Shown: positions 11,695-23,135 of the stretch, in pieces
How positions within the stretch are numbered: the stretch's first letter is position 1
Layout: the number at the start of each line of letters is the position of its first letter
DNA from: Aedes albopictus
Taxonomy: Eukaryota > Arthropoda > Insecta > Diptera > Culicidae
Direction of reading: 5' to 3'
DNA length: 64,000 nucleotides
NCBI RefSeq assembly: GCF_035046485.1
Contig: NC_085137.1
Location: 133,738,703 to 133,802,702 of the forward strand
Made by a program: the position numbers and the translations under genes
Notes under the pieces: generated by a model
The model's input: the letters and a program-made list of their open reading frames with translations, nothing else
Told to the model about the DNA's origin: nothing
Database searches by the model: none

Positions 11695-11922
11695 AGAATC
11701 CCGAAATGGCCGCCACAATGGCCGACTTTGGCACCTACTCACGATTTCGAGGGCACAAATCTCTTCGTAAACAAAACCAGCGCACCTGATCTTCTTATTT
11801 TAAGCTTCTAACAAGTGAGAAAGAACAGAATAGCACTGTTGTGTGAAACTTGCTTATTTAGATGTGTGCGTTTGAAGTTTCCCGCTTCAACAGGGGATTT
11901 CAAGACGTTTGTCCTTAAGGGA
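11695..11922 (-). mobile_element. MITE, TTTTAAGGACA family, copy 1
   Basis: Ends are TTTTAAGGACAG and GTTTGTCCTTAAGG. The interior includes a conserved GTGCCAAAGTCGGCCA-type motif and GAGGGCACAAATCTCTTCGT. The same family occurs in the opposite orientation at 21594-21837 and 39987-40244, so this is a dispersed repeat rather than a gene. Confidence 0.75.
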
Positions 11923-12370
11923 ATTTGTTCTAAGTGTTACGTCTGCTTGTCTGTGGATCTACATTCTACAATTTTTCCGATGAATGTAAAGTGATTCTTG
12001 CAAATAAAAAAGTTTGGTTTCCAATTTCATTGAAAATATGGACCACCCTAATTTTCATGCACATTGAAAAGTGGGCCTTATTGTTAGGAACAACTTTGTA
12101 GAAGATCATATTTGTATAAAAAATCATTTGAAGGCACTGAATGCATCTTTCCTCGTTAATCTGGTTCCTGAACCACTGTGCAATGTGAACATCTTCAGTC
12201 AAATCCGTTTGATGGTTCTTTAAAATGGTGTTCTATAAAATTCGAGCTATGTATTCCAAATGCACAGGGCTAACAAGCACTACAAGTTAACGTTATTTCA
12301 CCAACAATGACCTATAAGTCAATCTATGACATCTTACCGCGATAGGGTGATAGCTAAAAGTGTAAACACA

Positions 12371-12650
12371 GTGTGAGCACCGACGAACCGACGTGACAGT
12401 GGTGATTCAAAACTGTCCCCCCCAAACTTAACGATCGACCAGCGAAGCGAGCGAACGCTTCTGTCAAATCAGCGCAGACGCGAACCTCTTCCTATATGAA
12501 TACACGGGGGTTTGGAATCATGCTATCAAAACAACGCGAACCGTTATAGAGGAGGCGGTAGTGTTCGGCTATTTTTCATCATGGCGTCGGGGACAACAAA
12601 TTTGAATTTATTTGTTCTAGCTGTCACGTCGGTTCGTCGGTGGTGTGAGT
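12371..12650. mobile_element. Inverted-repeat element with GTGTGAGCACCGACGAACC arms
   Basis: Arms of about 30 bp, ending in CGACGAACCGACGTGACAG on the left and CTGTCACGTCGGTTCGTCG on the right, flank a GC-rich centre. This looks like a MITE. No coding potential was recognised, although a frame at 12512-12982 starts inside it. Confidence 0.55.
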
Positions 12651-13065
12651 ACAACTTAGTAAAGTTTCGTCAAGTGTCGTCGGTGCTTAAGGCTCAAGCA
12701 TCCGTCACCATTTTTCGGAAAATAAAAAGCAGTTTTCTCGCTGTAAATCAAAACATCGACCATGAAAATATTTCATATCATTCTATTCCTCATGTGGAGT
12801 ACAGTGAATATATTTTCATAGCAAAGACTTTTGTTTTGAACGAAAAAACTGCTTTCAAATGTTTGATGATGACGATGATTTCAATGACGAATTGTTCAAC
12901 GTTAACGAATTTCTTTGTGTTCAACTGTCACCCCAATCACGGGACGTCAAAAACACATGGTAAACAAAAAAATCAGCGCTGATCGCATCTGTCTCATGGA
13001 TTGCCTTATTTTAGTGCTAACGGTTTATATGCATATGACCCTGCATTTGCACATCATGTACAATG

Positions 13066-13150
13066 TATACTGCCGTTCAACGCATAATTGTCTCATGTGC
13101 TTGATAATTCCCATATAACATGGATCAATTATGCGTAGAAAGGCAGTATA
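13066..13150. mobile_element. Short TATACTGCC hairpin MITE
   Basis: About 85 bp with ends TATACTGCCGTTCAACGC and GCGTAGAAAGGCAGTATA, pairing over 25 bp with two mismatches. It abuts the next element and shares its TA. Confidence 0.6.
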
Positions 13151-13694
13151 GGATACTGCAAGATGACGTCACGAAGCCGTGCACTGACAGTTCAGCGAGC
13201 TTGTTTACATGGACTTAGTCTCTGAAGGAGATCCGGCAAAACTGTTTTTCGATTTAATTTCAGTAAAACGGTAACTAGACGATTGGTTTTGTATTAGTAA
13301 AGTTGAATATAATCGATATACCGCATTTAGTTCACCACTGGACTGCGAACTGCGACTTCATAAGTGCGAAAACGTAAATAAAAGTGCGCGATTGCATCAA
13401 ATCAGGTTGATGTCTTCGGCGCACTATTTCTTCAATCTATGGTGAACAAGTGCTCTGAAGACACCGAGTTGATTTGATGCTATCGCGCACTTTTATTAGC
13501 GTTTTCGCAGTCGTAAAAACTAGTGCGATAGTCCAGTGGTGAACTAAATGCGCTATATTTCCGTACCATAATGGTTCCGGGACGGAAAACGTAAATTTAA
13601 TTTTCACCGCTCGTTTAAAATTCTAACACCTTGTCAACAAGCTCGCTGAACTGTCAGACAAAGTGAGGTTAGATCAGGTGCTTGCAGTACCCTA
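13149..13694. mobile_element. MITE with outer and inner inverted repeats
   Basis: The outer arms read TATAGGATACTGCAAG (left) and CTTGCAGTACCCTATA (right), with a second paired block ACAGTTCAGCGAGCTTGTT. A third inner pair (about 13325-13555) contains GTTCACCACTGGACTGCG and AAAAGTGCGCGATTGCATCA. The whole element can fold on itself. TA flanks suggest Tc1/mariner-type insertion. Confidence 0.7.
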
Positions 13695-13754
13695 TAGTAG
13701 ACGTTCGATAAGCGCAACATGTTTACGATTCATTTACCGAATGAAATTCGGTAA

Positions 13755-13920
13755 GGGAACGTCCATAAATTACGTCACGCTTTGAGGGGGGAGGGGGGGT
13801 TCAGCAAAGTGTGACGACCCATACAAAAAAATCAGAGTTCCATTACAAAAAGTGTGACATAGTGGGGAGGGGGGGTTGAACATGGTCGATTTTTGCGTGA
13901 CGTAATTTATGGACGTTCCC
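13755..13920. mobile_element. Intact MITE, GGGAACGTCCATAAATTACG termini
   Basis: The 166-bp element has terminal inverted repeats of at least 26 bp, both beginning GGGAACGTCC. A TAA trinucleotide flanks each side (13752-13754 and 13921-13923), matching the three-base TWA duplication typical of PIF/Harbinger elements. Two poly-G tracts lie inside. A decayed relative is at 1823-1988. Confidence 0.8.
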
Positions 13921-14115
13921 TAAGTGCAAAAACTGACAGACGTCACATAAATGTCAATTGTAGATTGCAACCAATGTGCATTCGGAAAACATCGCATTAC
14001 AACAAAAGTGTATGCGAAAAATCATCGCATCGCTGTTTACATTTAATTTTGACGGATAGCGGTGCGATAACTGCAAAATTGTTGCACTTAGCGGACTTGC
14101 AGTTAAAAAGCATTG

Positions 14116-14685
14116 CAATTGGGTTTTTAAATTAAAAAAAATGTATTTATTTTTCAATTTTATTCGAAAGAGCACCTTTTTCTGAGCTAGGGTCTTGTAC
14201 CATTTGGGCAGGTGTACCTAATTTGGGCACTTGCCGCTATAACTAAGTCAATTTCAAACCGATTGTTTTGAAATTTTGTCCAGAGTTAGGCACGTACAGC
14301 ATCTAACTCTGTACAAAAATTCAAATCAATAGGTTTGAAATTGACTTAGTTATAGCGACAAGTGCCCAAAATAGGTACACCTGCCCAAATGGTACAATAC
14401 CCTACTATGATTTTTTCAGATTTTTAGAACTTCACTTTGGTACCCAAAATCAATTTCAAAGAGATTTTATGAAATCACCTGTTGACAGCTAGGCAACTGT
14501 TTGACAGCTCCGCCCAGTACAAAATGCAACGAGGGGTGATTCTACAAATCGCTCCCATGCAAACTTCAAATTGATTTTTAAATAGGTTCCCGGGCACCAA
14601 AATTCATGAAAATTTGGGGTTCGGCTCTGTTTGGCATGCAGATTCAGAATATGGAAAAATCTTAACATCGCTAAAGAAGCCAATT
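14116..14685. mobile_element. CAATTGGGTTTTT repeat family, copy 1
   Basis: The block from CAATTGGGTTTTTAAATT to AAGAAGCCAATT also occurs at 42659-44023 with the same order of internal motifs (AAAGAGCACCT, TGACAGCT, AAGGGGTGATTC/GAGGGGTGATTC, CAGGTTCCCGG-like). Weak inverted termini (CAATTGG) suggest a DNA transposon derivative. This copy is split by the MITE at 14190-14402. Confidence 0.65.
14190..14402. mobile_element. TA-inserted hairpin MITE, TAGGGT..TTGTACC family
   Basis: The 213-bp element has arms of about 80 bp (GTACCATTTGGGCAGGTG paired with its complement) and TA on both sides. Comparison with copy 2 of its host repeat, which lacks it, shows the empty site between GAGC and CTATGATTT. 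Relatives are at 18878-19020 and, as a fragment, near 49255-49305. Confidence 0.8.
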
Positions 14686-14689
14686 AAAG

Positions 14690-16539
14690 CTTGCACCGAG
14701 CGAATGTGGCATTAGTAAAAAAAATAGTGCAGGTGCTTGTACGAAAAACCTAAAAGGGAAAATTTCGGATGCAAATAAAAAACTTCGAAAGAGTTAAGAT
14801 TAAATTTTTCAACTTTCATTGTCCTATCGTGTGTTTGTGTCTGCTTATTTTGGTGTGTGTTGTGATGTGGTTTTGTGTATTTGTGTTTATACGCAGCATT
14901 ATCGAACAAAGTTGCACTTCTTCCGGTAACAACAACCAACACTGATTAGCCTTTCAGCGCGCTTACTATTTCTCTGACTGCACGTTCCTGCAGTAACTTT
15001 TCTACTCTTGTATTTTTGCTTTCCGTTTCTTTTGATTTACGTTCCTTGGGGTTTGCCAGCACTACTTCTTTCTTGTTTTGTCTTCATGCTTTTTCTTAGC
15101 TTAATTTTATGCTTATTTGAAACGTTTGATCAAACTTTTTGGAAAGTGATTAATTAAGTAGGTGGAATTCTAGCCATCTAATGTGTTGTTTCATATTTAG
15201 TGTTTAATTTTCAATGTTTTTGAAATTAGGCACTATTAAAACTGCACCGATGATTCGAACGTAAAAGATGATTTTGAAATTCAGAACTTGCAGCTAACTA
15301 TGCTTGTATGGTAACAGAATTCTTGAAAAGTAGCGCGCCTAGCTATTGTAAGCAATTTGTCCAGAAAATCTTCTTTTTGAAACTTTGAGACAACTGTTTG
15401 CTTGTGAGGTTGTTGATTCAGTATGAAAGCTAATATTTTTATTATGGACGAATCTGTTTGTCATCTACTCTGAGTGGTATTTGAAGCAATGTATTTTCGA
15501 TGAGAAAAATATATGATTTTTTGTTTTGTTTTGCTTTGGAATGTTTGCTAATTTCTGTGGTATCATTCTTACAAGTTTCCTATGAAAGCGTGCTCATCCA
15601 ACAACTGCTTTTTAAACTCTATAATACTTTCGTTGAGTCTTGGACCTGTGCATTTGACACTTGGGAAGTTCTGGGTATTCTAAAACGAACCACCGATAAT
15701 AACCTTTGCTATACTGACGAATTGAAGCCTTATTCATGCTAATGAACCATGATTGCGTTGGGCATTGATCGGTGATTCATTACCATGGAAAAAGTTCATC
15801 GATTCATTAACAATGTGAACACATTTATGCAAGAAAATTATGCTTCCTGCAAATTTCTGTGAGTATCAGACAGTTTAAAAGTCAATGAAGGCAAGTTCAT
15901 TTTGTGGATACGGAATCGCTCAAATGTCAAACGAATAAAGGCGTTCACAGGTCCATAATAGGCGTTTCAGCGAAAAGGACCCCAAAAAACTAAATGAACC
16001 TAGAACCAGTTCTGTAAAACACCTACCACGTAAACATATAGACTGTACAGTAGATGTTCGATAGCTGCAACATATTTCAATCGATCGATGTCAAATGAAC
16101 GTCGCGGACCGTGCTTGCGACGTTGTTGCACTTATAGAACTTTTACCGTGAGGAATGGATAGCAGATATTTAAAACCATCGAAATAAGTTTAAACCGAAT
16201 GATTCGTTTGGTGGAATGCTGAATAAATATTAAAAAGGAACTAAAGTTTAAAACAATACGGTCCTAGAAACAACTTGAACAACAACAAAAGTTAGTAACG
16301 ATCACATTTCTTGTTCTAAAAATACGCTTCTCTCGTCGAACTTGCTGCCTAACCTTTCCTGTGTTCATCTTTTCATAAATATTCTATAGACTCGCGTTTA
16401 GAGCTATGCTGTTCTCCTTTTGTTTTTCGTAAGTTGTAAGTAGTCATAATTGCAAACATTTTTTTTTTTTATCTAGTTAAATAACAGTTAGTCATATTTT
16501 GTTCTCTTGCCGTATATACGTTTATCATGCAGTGTCATT
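14690..16539 (-). other. Probable qtc 3' untranslated region and downstream flank
   Basis: Single-copy AT-rich DNA directly downstream of the qtc stop codon. It contains no convincing frame. The frame at 15500-15742 (plus) is unremarkable and lies antisense to the expected 3' UTR. A possible minus-strand AATAAA occurs at 15443-15438. Confidence 0.4.
15438..15443 (-). terminator. Candidate polyadenylation signal AATAAA
   Basis: TTTATT on the plus strand reads AATAAA on the minus strand, about 1.1 kb downstream of the qtc stop. It is one plausible site; others may exist further left. Confidence 0.25.
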
Positions 16540-16743
16540 TCACTTGTAAGCTCGCGCCTTGTCGATGTTGGACTTTTCCGTTTCCGAGAATCCTAGAATG
16601 CTTTCGATCGCATTCAGATGCCCCTGGGAGTTTTCCTTGTCCGTCAGGAAATAGTAGATGGCGCTCTTCAGGAACTGCAGCGTTACCTCCGGGTCAACCT
16701 TGTTCTTCACCTGCTGGGCGTCTATCAGCCGCTTGTACATGGT
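16540..16743 (-). CDS. qtc: quick-to-court-like protein, last exon (GRIP-like domain)
   Basis: The exon starts after an acceptor (TCCTATTTTTAG, first base 16743) in phase 0 and ends at TGA (16542-16540), giving 67 residues and a stop. Residues 452-499 of the joined protein (numbered from the Met at 29669) resemble a GRIP domain: [20 protein letters not shown], then a helix with [20 protein letters not shown] domains usually bind Arl1-type GTPases and target proteins to the trans-Golgi. The position before Leu-Lys, usually Tyr in golgin GRIP domains, is Phe here. The exon reads on in frame from the 90-bp exon at 17393-17304, and the short C-terminal tail ends ARAYK. The family name is from memory of insect qtc; the frame, acceptor and stop are seen directly. 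Confidence 0.85.
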   Translation of the reverse strand, partial: TMYKRLIDAQQVKNKVDPEVTLQFLKSAIYYFLTDKENSQGHLNAIESILGFSETEKSNIDKARAYK

Positions 16744-17303
16744 CTAAAAATAGGAAAGGAAAACGAGAATAGTTAGGAAGTTTTAATAAAGACTCCGGTA
16801 AGCATTGAGATGTCTAGTTGCAAAGCGACAGAAGTGCAGAAAGAATGAAACTACAAAAGAAAGAGTGCAAAGACAGAAAAGAGAACAAGAAAGTAGTAAA
16901 AACACATTAAAAAAAACTACAAAAAAGTAAATAGTCAAACATCATCGTAAAAGGAGCATATGTTACAGCTAGGAAAGTCGTAAAAAAGGAGAACAGAAAC
17001 TGTGTGTGAATTGCCATGCCTTGAGAGAGGTTCTGCGTATTATCACGGATCGCGGGTCGAACCCGGGGAAATTTCGCGCGTCCTTTTCGAATCGGTCGGT
17101 TAAAACACAAAAACAAAGCTAACGACATGCATTTTCTAACGATTGAAAGATTACTGAACTGTGTAAAGATCTAGAAAAAAAAGTACAAAAAAATAAAAAT
17201 CATTTTGTAGTCGGCGGCAGTAAAACAAAACTCCAAAAAGAAGTAGGTCATTCTGGATGAGGAAAGCTTTGTCTTTGGCCTCAAAAATCGGCTGCTACTG
17301 TAC
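16744..17303 (-). other. qtc intron (560 bp)
   Basis: Bounded by a donor GTACAG at 17303-17298 and an acceptor TTTTTAG ending at 16744. A B-box-like CGGGTCGAACCCGGGG near 17053 lacks a partner A box. No other feature was seen. Confidence 0.7.
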
Positions 17304-17393
17304 CTTCCGGGCGCCCAAAAGCCACAGCGAGATTGCTTCTTTTGCGCTCAGTAAAACCTGTGAGGTTCCGCCCTCTGGCTGATAGCTTGTGTC
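17304..17393 (-). CDS. qtc: quick-to-court-like protein, 30-codon exon
   Basis: This small exon was found from its splice sites and reading frame. The acceptor is TTCTCCCTTACAG (ending 17394), the donor GTACAG (from 17303), and both boundaries are phase 0. It encodes 30 residues (DTSYQPEGG ... SLWLLGARK), corresponding to 407-436 of the joined protein, leading into [10 protein letters not shown] of the last exon. The C-terminal half is hydrophobic and amphipathic and probably packs against the GRIP-like domain. It could be an alternative cassette exon: skipping it keeps the frame. Codon composition is GC-richer than the flanking intron, as in the other coding exons. Confidence 0.7.
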
Positions 17394-18640
17394 CTGTAAG
17401 GGAGAAGTGGTTTCGGAATCGGTGGGAAAGGATTGTAGAGAGTTAGATTAAAAAACGAATATCAAGAGTTAGAAAATGTGAATGTTTTTTGCATTTTTCG
17501 TTTCGGTTTTCACGATTGGCCGAAATTGATGGATTCAGATCGATTGGAAGACTCAAGGTATTGGAAGGGATAAGGAAGAGGTGATCACGGGAGTGGAGTT
17601 GTCCTTCCGGTTTTCGTCTCGTCTCAGAGCTTTGATCATACACGGTGAGTTTTGCAAGAGAAAAATAGATTCCTTAATGCCTTATAAAATGAAATATGAT
17701 ACAAAAAGATAGTTTAAGAAAAGATACTACATACATAGTTGTATAACTAAGAAAATCTAAGAATTTTATCTTGAACTTCTTGTCAAAATCATACATTTTT
17801 TTTATTCTATTTTCAAAAATTTATCAAAATTTCTTCAAAGTACTTTTTCAACAGTGAGTAAATCTATATAAAGATTTTTTTTAACCAGAAGAAGCTCAAT
17901 GAAAAGCATTCATTGTGCCTGAAAGTTTTCTAGAACTTCCCTCCAGCGAAATAAAAAAAAAAGTTTTATCGTGTGTATCACCTTGCCAAAAATCGAATTT
18001 GTTTTCTTGTTATGGAATTTCATCAGAACAGTTAATGAACTTTCAAAAGAGTTTACTGGGAGTTTTAACTATTTTCAAACAGGTTTCCTTCAGACACTTT
18101 CCCGTGCGTTTGAATTTCTACCAAATTTGTTTTCATCGATTTCTTCCAAAGATTATAGAAGAACTTCAACAACGGATCAAAAACGTTGAATAAACAACCC
18201 CCCCCCCCCCCCCTGGCCGTCAGATTTATTTTTTAATATCGAGCCAACTCAAACATTATCAATAATTCAGAGTTCCAGAACAAAATATCTCAACAAATTT
18301 CATATTTTAATAATTTAGATTTTTATCCACAATAATTATTATCAAACCTTTTTGCTCAAGATCCACAGGAAATTTCGCCAAATATTTCTCCAAGAGAACC
18401 ACTTCAATTTTATCTTAGATTTTTTACCAAATAACAAGCTTGGTTGAATGGCTAAATTTTGTGATGTTTATTCATGGAATACAAACACAGCATGCCAAAT
18501 TTTCCAGATATGCCGGAATCGGTTCCGGTAGGGAAAAGGAAGGACTTTGTAGAACCATATGTTGCTATAGAGTGCAGTTATGTGCTACTGCAACACGAAT
18601 TTTCACTAGTATTCGGAAATGTCATGCAAAGAGCAAAATA
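17394..18640 (-). other. qtc intron, single-copy part
   Basis: AT-rich intron with no coding exon that I can support. It contains a 16-base C homopolymer at 18198-18213. Frames at 17915-18193 and 18440-18769 (plus) have no recognisable homology and lie antisense to the gene. Confidence 0.4.
18198..18213. repeat. Poly-C run
   Basis: An uninterrupted run of about 16 C residues within AT-rich intron. It is a likely sequencing and assembly weak point. Confidence 0.85.
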
Positions 18641-18877
18641 CCTAGGATTTCTTTACGAATACTTTCAAGGACATCTACAAAAAATCCTTTAGGCATTTAT
18701 TTAGGAACTTCTTCATGGATTCTTTCAGAAATACCACAAGAGACTTCTCCAGGAGTTTCTCCTTCGTGAATTCTTCCATGAGCATCTTGCAGGGTTCCGA
18801 TAGTGATTATTTCAGGGTTTGTTCCAAAAATGCATCCAGAATTCCTCCCACGATTCCTTCAGATTTTTTTATAGATA

Positions 18878-19020
18878 GAGTAGCGAACCACTTGGGCAGC
18901 GGCCGGTATTTTGGGCACTCTTCGCTATAATTCAGTCAATTTCAAACCAATTGACTTTTGGTTGAGTTATAGCAGAAAAGTGCCCAAAATAGGACCCCTG
19001 CCGAGATGGTTCCACTTTCC
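18878..19020. mobile_element. TA-flanked MITE inside the 12-bp repeat
   Basis: Arms of about 43 bp: left GAGTAGCGAACCACTTGGGC and inner GTATTTTGGGCAC, right reverse complement starting GGAAAGTGGAACCATC. TA lies on each side (18876-18877, 19021-19022). It is a shorter relative of the element at 14190-14402. Confidence 0.7.
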
Positions 19021-19750
19021 TACTTCTTCAAGGATGCATTGACGAATTCCTCCAGGATCATAGATTGCTCCAGAGAATTTTTCAAGTGTTCCCCTATGGG
19101 TTACACCAGACATTCTTCCGGGAATTTATCCTGGGATATCGATAGAGATTCCCCAAGTGAATGTTCTAGTGTTTTTTAGAGGATTCCTCCAGGAATTTCT
19201 TCAGTGATTCCCAAAGGAATGTCAACAGATTTTTTTTTTTTGGTTTCCTGGGATTTCTCAAGGAATTCCTCATGGGGTTGCTTCCTGGATTCCTCGTGTG
19301 GTTTTTCAGGAATTCCTCCATGTTTTCCCTCAGGAATTCCTCCAGGAATTCACCCGGAAATTTCATCTGTGTTTTTTTTTTCAGGAACAACTCTAGGGAT
19401 TATTTAAAAGTTCCTCGAACGATTCCCCCAGAAACACTTTTTAAGGAGTTCCTTTTGAAATTCTTTCAGGAATTAATCCAGTACTTCCTCCAGGGACTGT
19501 TTAGGGGTTCCTTTGGAAATGCCTCTAAGAATTGCTTCTGGGATTCCTTCTGGGGTTTCTTCAGGAGCTCCTGCAGGGATTCCTTCAGGTACTGCTACAG
19601 GGATTCCTCAAGGAGTTCCTCCATTAACTCGCCTTAGAGTTCCTTCAGGATTTCTCCAAGGATTCCATTTGCAATTGGGTTCTTTAGGAGTATCCGGATT
19701 ATTTCATAATCGGATTTTGCGCCCAAGAATTAGTTGAATTCCAAAATTTC

Positions 19751-19805
19751 ACGACACCTGAACGGCTGACGCCGCTTACCACTCGGCCACGAAGCCCAGC
19801 AATAC
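19751..19805 (-). repeat. tRNA-like fragment with A box
   Basis: On the minus strand, GGCTTCGTGGCCGAGTGGT, then AAGCGGCGTCAG, resembles the 5' half of a Ser/Leu-type tRNA as found at SINE heads. No B box follows, so it is a truncated SINE or tRNA relic. Confidence 0.4.
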
Positions 19806-20555
19806 CTTTTAGATTTTTTTCAGGAATTCCTTTAAGAATTCCTGTAGATTTACCTCCAGGCATGGATTCCTCTAGGAATTTTGCTAAAAATTCCTCCAGG
19901 AACTTCTTCAGAGATTTTTCCAGGGATTTCTCCACGAATTTCCCCAAGAATTCCCCCAAGAATTTCTTCAGAAATTCCTTCGAGAATTTCTCCAGGAATT
20001 TACCTAGAAATGCCTTCAGGAATTTCTCATGAGATTTTTTTCAGAAATTTTTCTCAGAGTTCCTCTAGAGATACCCTTAGTAATTTATCCAGTAATTGTT
20101 GCAAGAACTTCTCCAAAGATTCTCAAAGGAAAACCTCCAGAAATTCCTCCAGGATTTAATCTAGGAATTTCTCCAGGATCTCCTCCAGGAATTACCCAAG
20201 ATTTTTTTCAGGAATTCATCCAGTAGTTACTCAAGGAATTGACCTAGGAATTGCCCCTAGACATCCTTCAGAAATTATGTCAGAAATTTCTCCAGAAATT
20301 TTCCCGGAAAATCTCCTGGGATTTTTTTCAGAAGTTTTTCAAAGAAATTCTCCAGGAATGCCATCAGGAATTTTTCAGACATTTTCCCAGGCATTTTTCC
20401 AGGAATTTTTCCTGATATTCCTTCAAAAATAGCTTCAGGAATTCCTCCAGGGATTCCTCCACGATTTTTTTCAGGAATTTTCCCAATTTTCGAAGATTTC
20501 TTCAGGAAATCTTCCAGAATTTCCTCTAATGATTCTTCCAGCAAATCTTCTAGAG

Positions 20556-22167
20556 CAGTGATTCCCAAAGTGGTCGAAATCGCCCCCTAGGGGGCGAAAA
20601 TTAGTCCAGAGGGGGCGAAATTAACTAATACGGAAATTAATTATACTTAAGTTCAAAGTTCGTGTGTTGAAATGATAACTGTTGATGTTTCTATGGACTT
20701 TTTGATAAAAAGCTTTTATAGTAAGAGCTACAAGAGATTCCACAGAAAATTCTGAAAATGTTTAATAAAGAACCCCCAATGGAAAAGCGAATATTTTTAC
20801 TAAGCATCAACATTCATGATTTGTTTTTGCCCAAATTTTGCAACTTGATGAAGTTATTTGGTTTTTATTTTAAAGTCAGATTTCTTCATGCAGCATTTTA
20901 GTTAAAAACAGGAAGTTTTTAAAAAACAAGAAGTTTCAAGCAAGTTTTAATGTTTGATTGTATATTGATTGTAAAAATGATAAAATACCTGAGGATATTT
21001 TTGTCGAGATCCAAGATCTGCGAAGGTAACTCTTTGTGAAGATTTTTCTGATGTTATTCGGCATACAGGTTTTGAAAATTAATGAAAATCTTTCTAATGA
21101 AATTCTAAATTTAGCTTATATCTGGCTGTCGATCCGAAAACATTTTGGAAGTTTAGCTAAAAAATCCATTATGCATGATGGATGCATGCATACCAGTGAA
21201 TCCATCCACAGCACCAGTAACTATTTCAACGATGCTGCTCAAAATCTTTTTATTTTGTTTTTAATTTTGTTTTCCAAAAATGCCTCCAAAAAACGTTGTT
21301 CTTGTTTTTGCAGAATTTAGAAATATATTATCAAAACTTACCATCTGCTAGCTTCATTCTTATTCGACAATGAAACTGAAACTGAGGAACTCCACAAGCT
21401 TTTACAAGGTTTTTCAATTTAGGTCATTACATTTTCTGAATTTTCCACAATTCTTATAAATCTCTCACATCTGACTACATTTGGAAACATTGCGGTATAT
21501 CTCTGAATCTCTGAATGATTTGTTATGGAACAAACATTTTGCCATTGAAACTATATGCCACCAAGTTTTGACTGTGCTCGTTGTAAAATTTTCTTTTAAG
21601 TACAAACGTCTTAAAATACCGCTTCAACAGTGCATCAAAACTTCAGACGCACAAACCTCAAGAAGCAAGCTTCAAACGACAATGCATTTTATTATTCTGT
21701 TCTTGCTCACTTGCAATAAGCTTAAAATGAGAAGCTCAGGTGCGCTGGTTTTGTTTGCGAAGAGATTTGTGCCTTCGAAATCGTGAGTAGGTGCCAAAGT
21801 CGGCCATTTTGGGATTCTTACAAGTCTGTCCTTAAAAAATTGCTAAAACAGTTGATAAAATCGTAAACGTTCACAGACCATATAGTTGAAATGTCTCAGA
21901 GTTGAATATTCGGTGTTTAACAAACAATTGTTTGCACAAAAGCAATGTATATACAAATAACATAATTACATAATAAATAACGAGAGCATCACTCATCTAG
22001 GAATATTAAATGCCACGGCAGCATAAAATAATATGCTTTAAATGACTTCAGATAAGTTTAATAGTTTCAGTTTTCTACTTAAAACTCAAAATCTTATTAA
22101 AGGGAGGCGAACATATTTTTCTTCAGCTCCAAGGGGGCGATAGCTCTAAAAAGTTTGGGAAACACTG
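20556..22167. mobile_element. Non-autonomous hAT-like element, 1.6 kb
   Basis: The ends CAGTGATTCCCAAA and TTTGGGAAACACTG are imperfect inverted repeats of hAT type, followed inwards by GGGGGCG-rich blocks. An 8-bp flanking duplication is nearly perfect: TTCTAGAG (20548-20555) against CTCTAGAG (22168-22175). No transposase is evident; the frames at 21036-21320 and 21481-21786 do not look like hAT proteins. It carries a nested MITE at 21594-21837 and sits within the 12-bp repeat block. Confidence 0.8.
21594..21837 (+). mobile_element. MITE, TTTTAAG family, copy 2, inside the hAT element
   Basis: Closely matches copy 3 at 39987-40244 over its full length, including CAACAGTGCATCAAAACTTC and CTCAGGTGCGCTGGTTTTG, ending TCTGTCCTTAAAAAA. 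The 101-residue frame at 21481-21786 is largely this repeat; its C-terminal part recurs in the frame at 39920-40180. Confidence 0.8.
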
Positions 22168-22213
22168 CTCTAGAGGTTCTTCAGAAATTCTTGCAGGAAA
22201 TTCTCCAGAAATA

Positions 22214-23133
22214 CAGGGAATAGACAAAATGATCGGGACAGGCAAAATTCTCACTTTTCAAAAAATGTCCAGTTAGCTGTAACTGTCTGAAAAAGCTTCA
22301 AATATTCTCAAATTTTCACTGTAAGTTGATCAACTAGTTGTGTATCAGTGGACAACATTTTGAAAAGATTGGGCTATTCTGCACCAAGTTTTAGACATTT
22401 TAGAAAAAGGTAGAATTACCCGATAGCCAACTTTGAGCTGTTATATCTCCGGATTCAATGAACCGAATGCAATGAAATTTTGTCCATTTATGACTTATAT
22501 AATAAGCTCTGAAAAACGTTTGACTCAACTTGAAATTATTAACAAGAGAAAAAGTTATAGCGATTTCATAAATTTTATGATTTTTTAGTAAATTGGTCTA
22601 TTTTTAATATGCATGCCGTTACTTTTTCAATGGATTGCCGCTTATGTTGTTACTTTCATTCAAAACATATCTGTATTCAAGACAATTAGAGGGAATTTAA
22701 ATGAACTATAATTAGCATCTTGAATTTTGAAACGATGTTGAAATTTAAGAAAATTTGGTGTTTTATTAGAAAAATAATTTAATCGTTATAATTTTCTTCC
22801 GTGTTACGAATTTTAAGTTGAGTTAAAAGTTTTTCAAAGCTCATTATATAAGTCATGAATGGTCAAAATTTCATTGCATTCGGTCCATTGAATCCGGAGA
22901 TATAACAACTCAAAGTTGACTATCGGATAATTATACCTTTTTCTAAAATCTCTATAGCTTCGTGCAGAATTGTCCCATCTTCTCCAAATTTTGTCCACTG
23001 ATACACAATTAGTTGATCAACTCACAGTGAAAATTTGAGAATATTTGATGCACTTTTCGAAAAGTTACAGCTATTTGAAATTTTTTTGAGAAGGGAAAAT
23101 TTTGCCTGTTCCAATCATTTTGTCTATCCCCTG
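22214..23133. mobile_element. 920-bp foldback element with arms of about 440 bp
   Basis: Almost the whole element is one long imperfect hairpin. The ends CAGGGAATAGACAAAATGAT and (reverse complement of the right end) CAGGGGATAGACAAAATGAT match, and pairing continues through CTCAAATTTTCACTG, TGATCAACTA, GTCCATTTATGACTTATATA-type and GGATTCAATG blocks towards a centre near 22670. TA flanks (22212-22213, 23134-23135) suggest Tc1/mariner-type insertion. It is cleanly inserted in the 12-bp repeat. Confidence 0.85.
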
Positions 23134-23135
23134 TA

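Larger units (their letters stand above)
18640..20547 (+). repeat. 12-bp repeat block in the qtc intron, left part
   Basis: Diverged ATTCCTCCAGGA units on the plus strand give long open frames rich in Ser/Arg/Asn or Pro/Gly/Ile depending on frame (for example 19272-19637, 19881-20159). It is interrupted by a MITE (18878-19020) and a tRNA-like fragment (19751-19805). The block is split from its right part by the hAT element at 20556-22167. Confidence 0.8.

Noticed and set aside
17040..17110. Possible tRNA gene with CGGGTCGAACCCGGGG
   Set aside because: B-box-like only; no A box or cloverleaf could be drawn on either strand.
18474..18692. 72-codon frame starting MEYKHSMPNF
   Set aside because: Looks superficially protein-like but has no known motif, runs into the 12-bp repeat and lies antisense in an intron.
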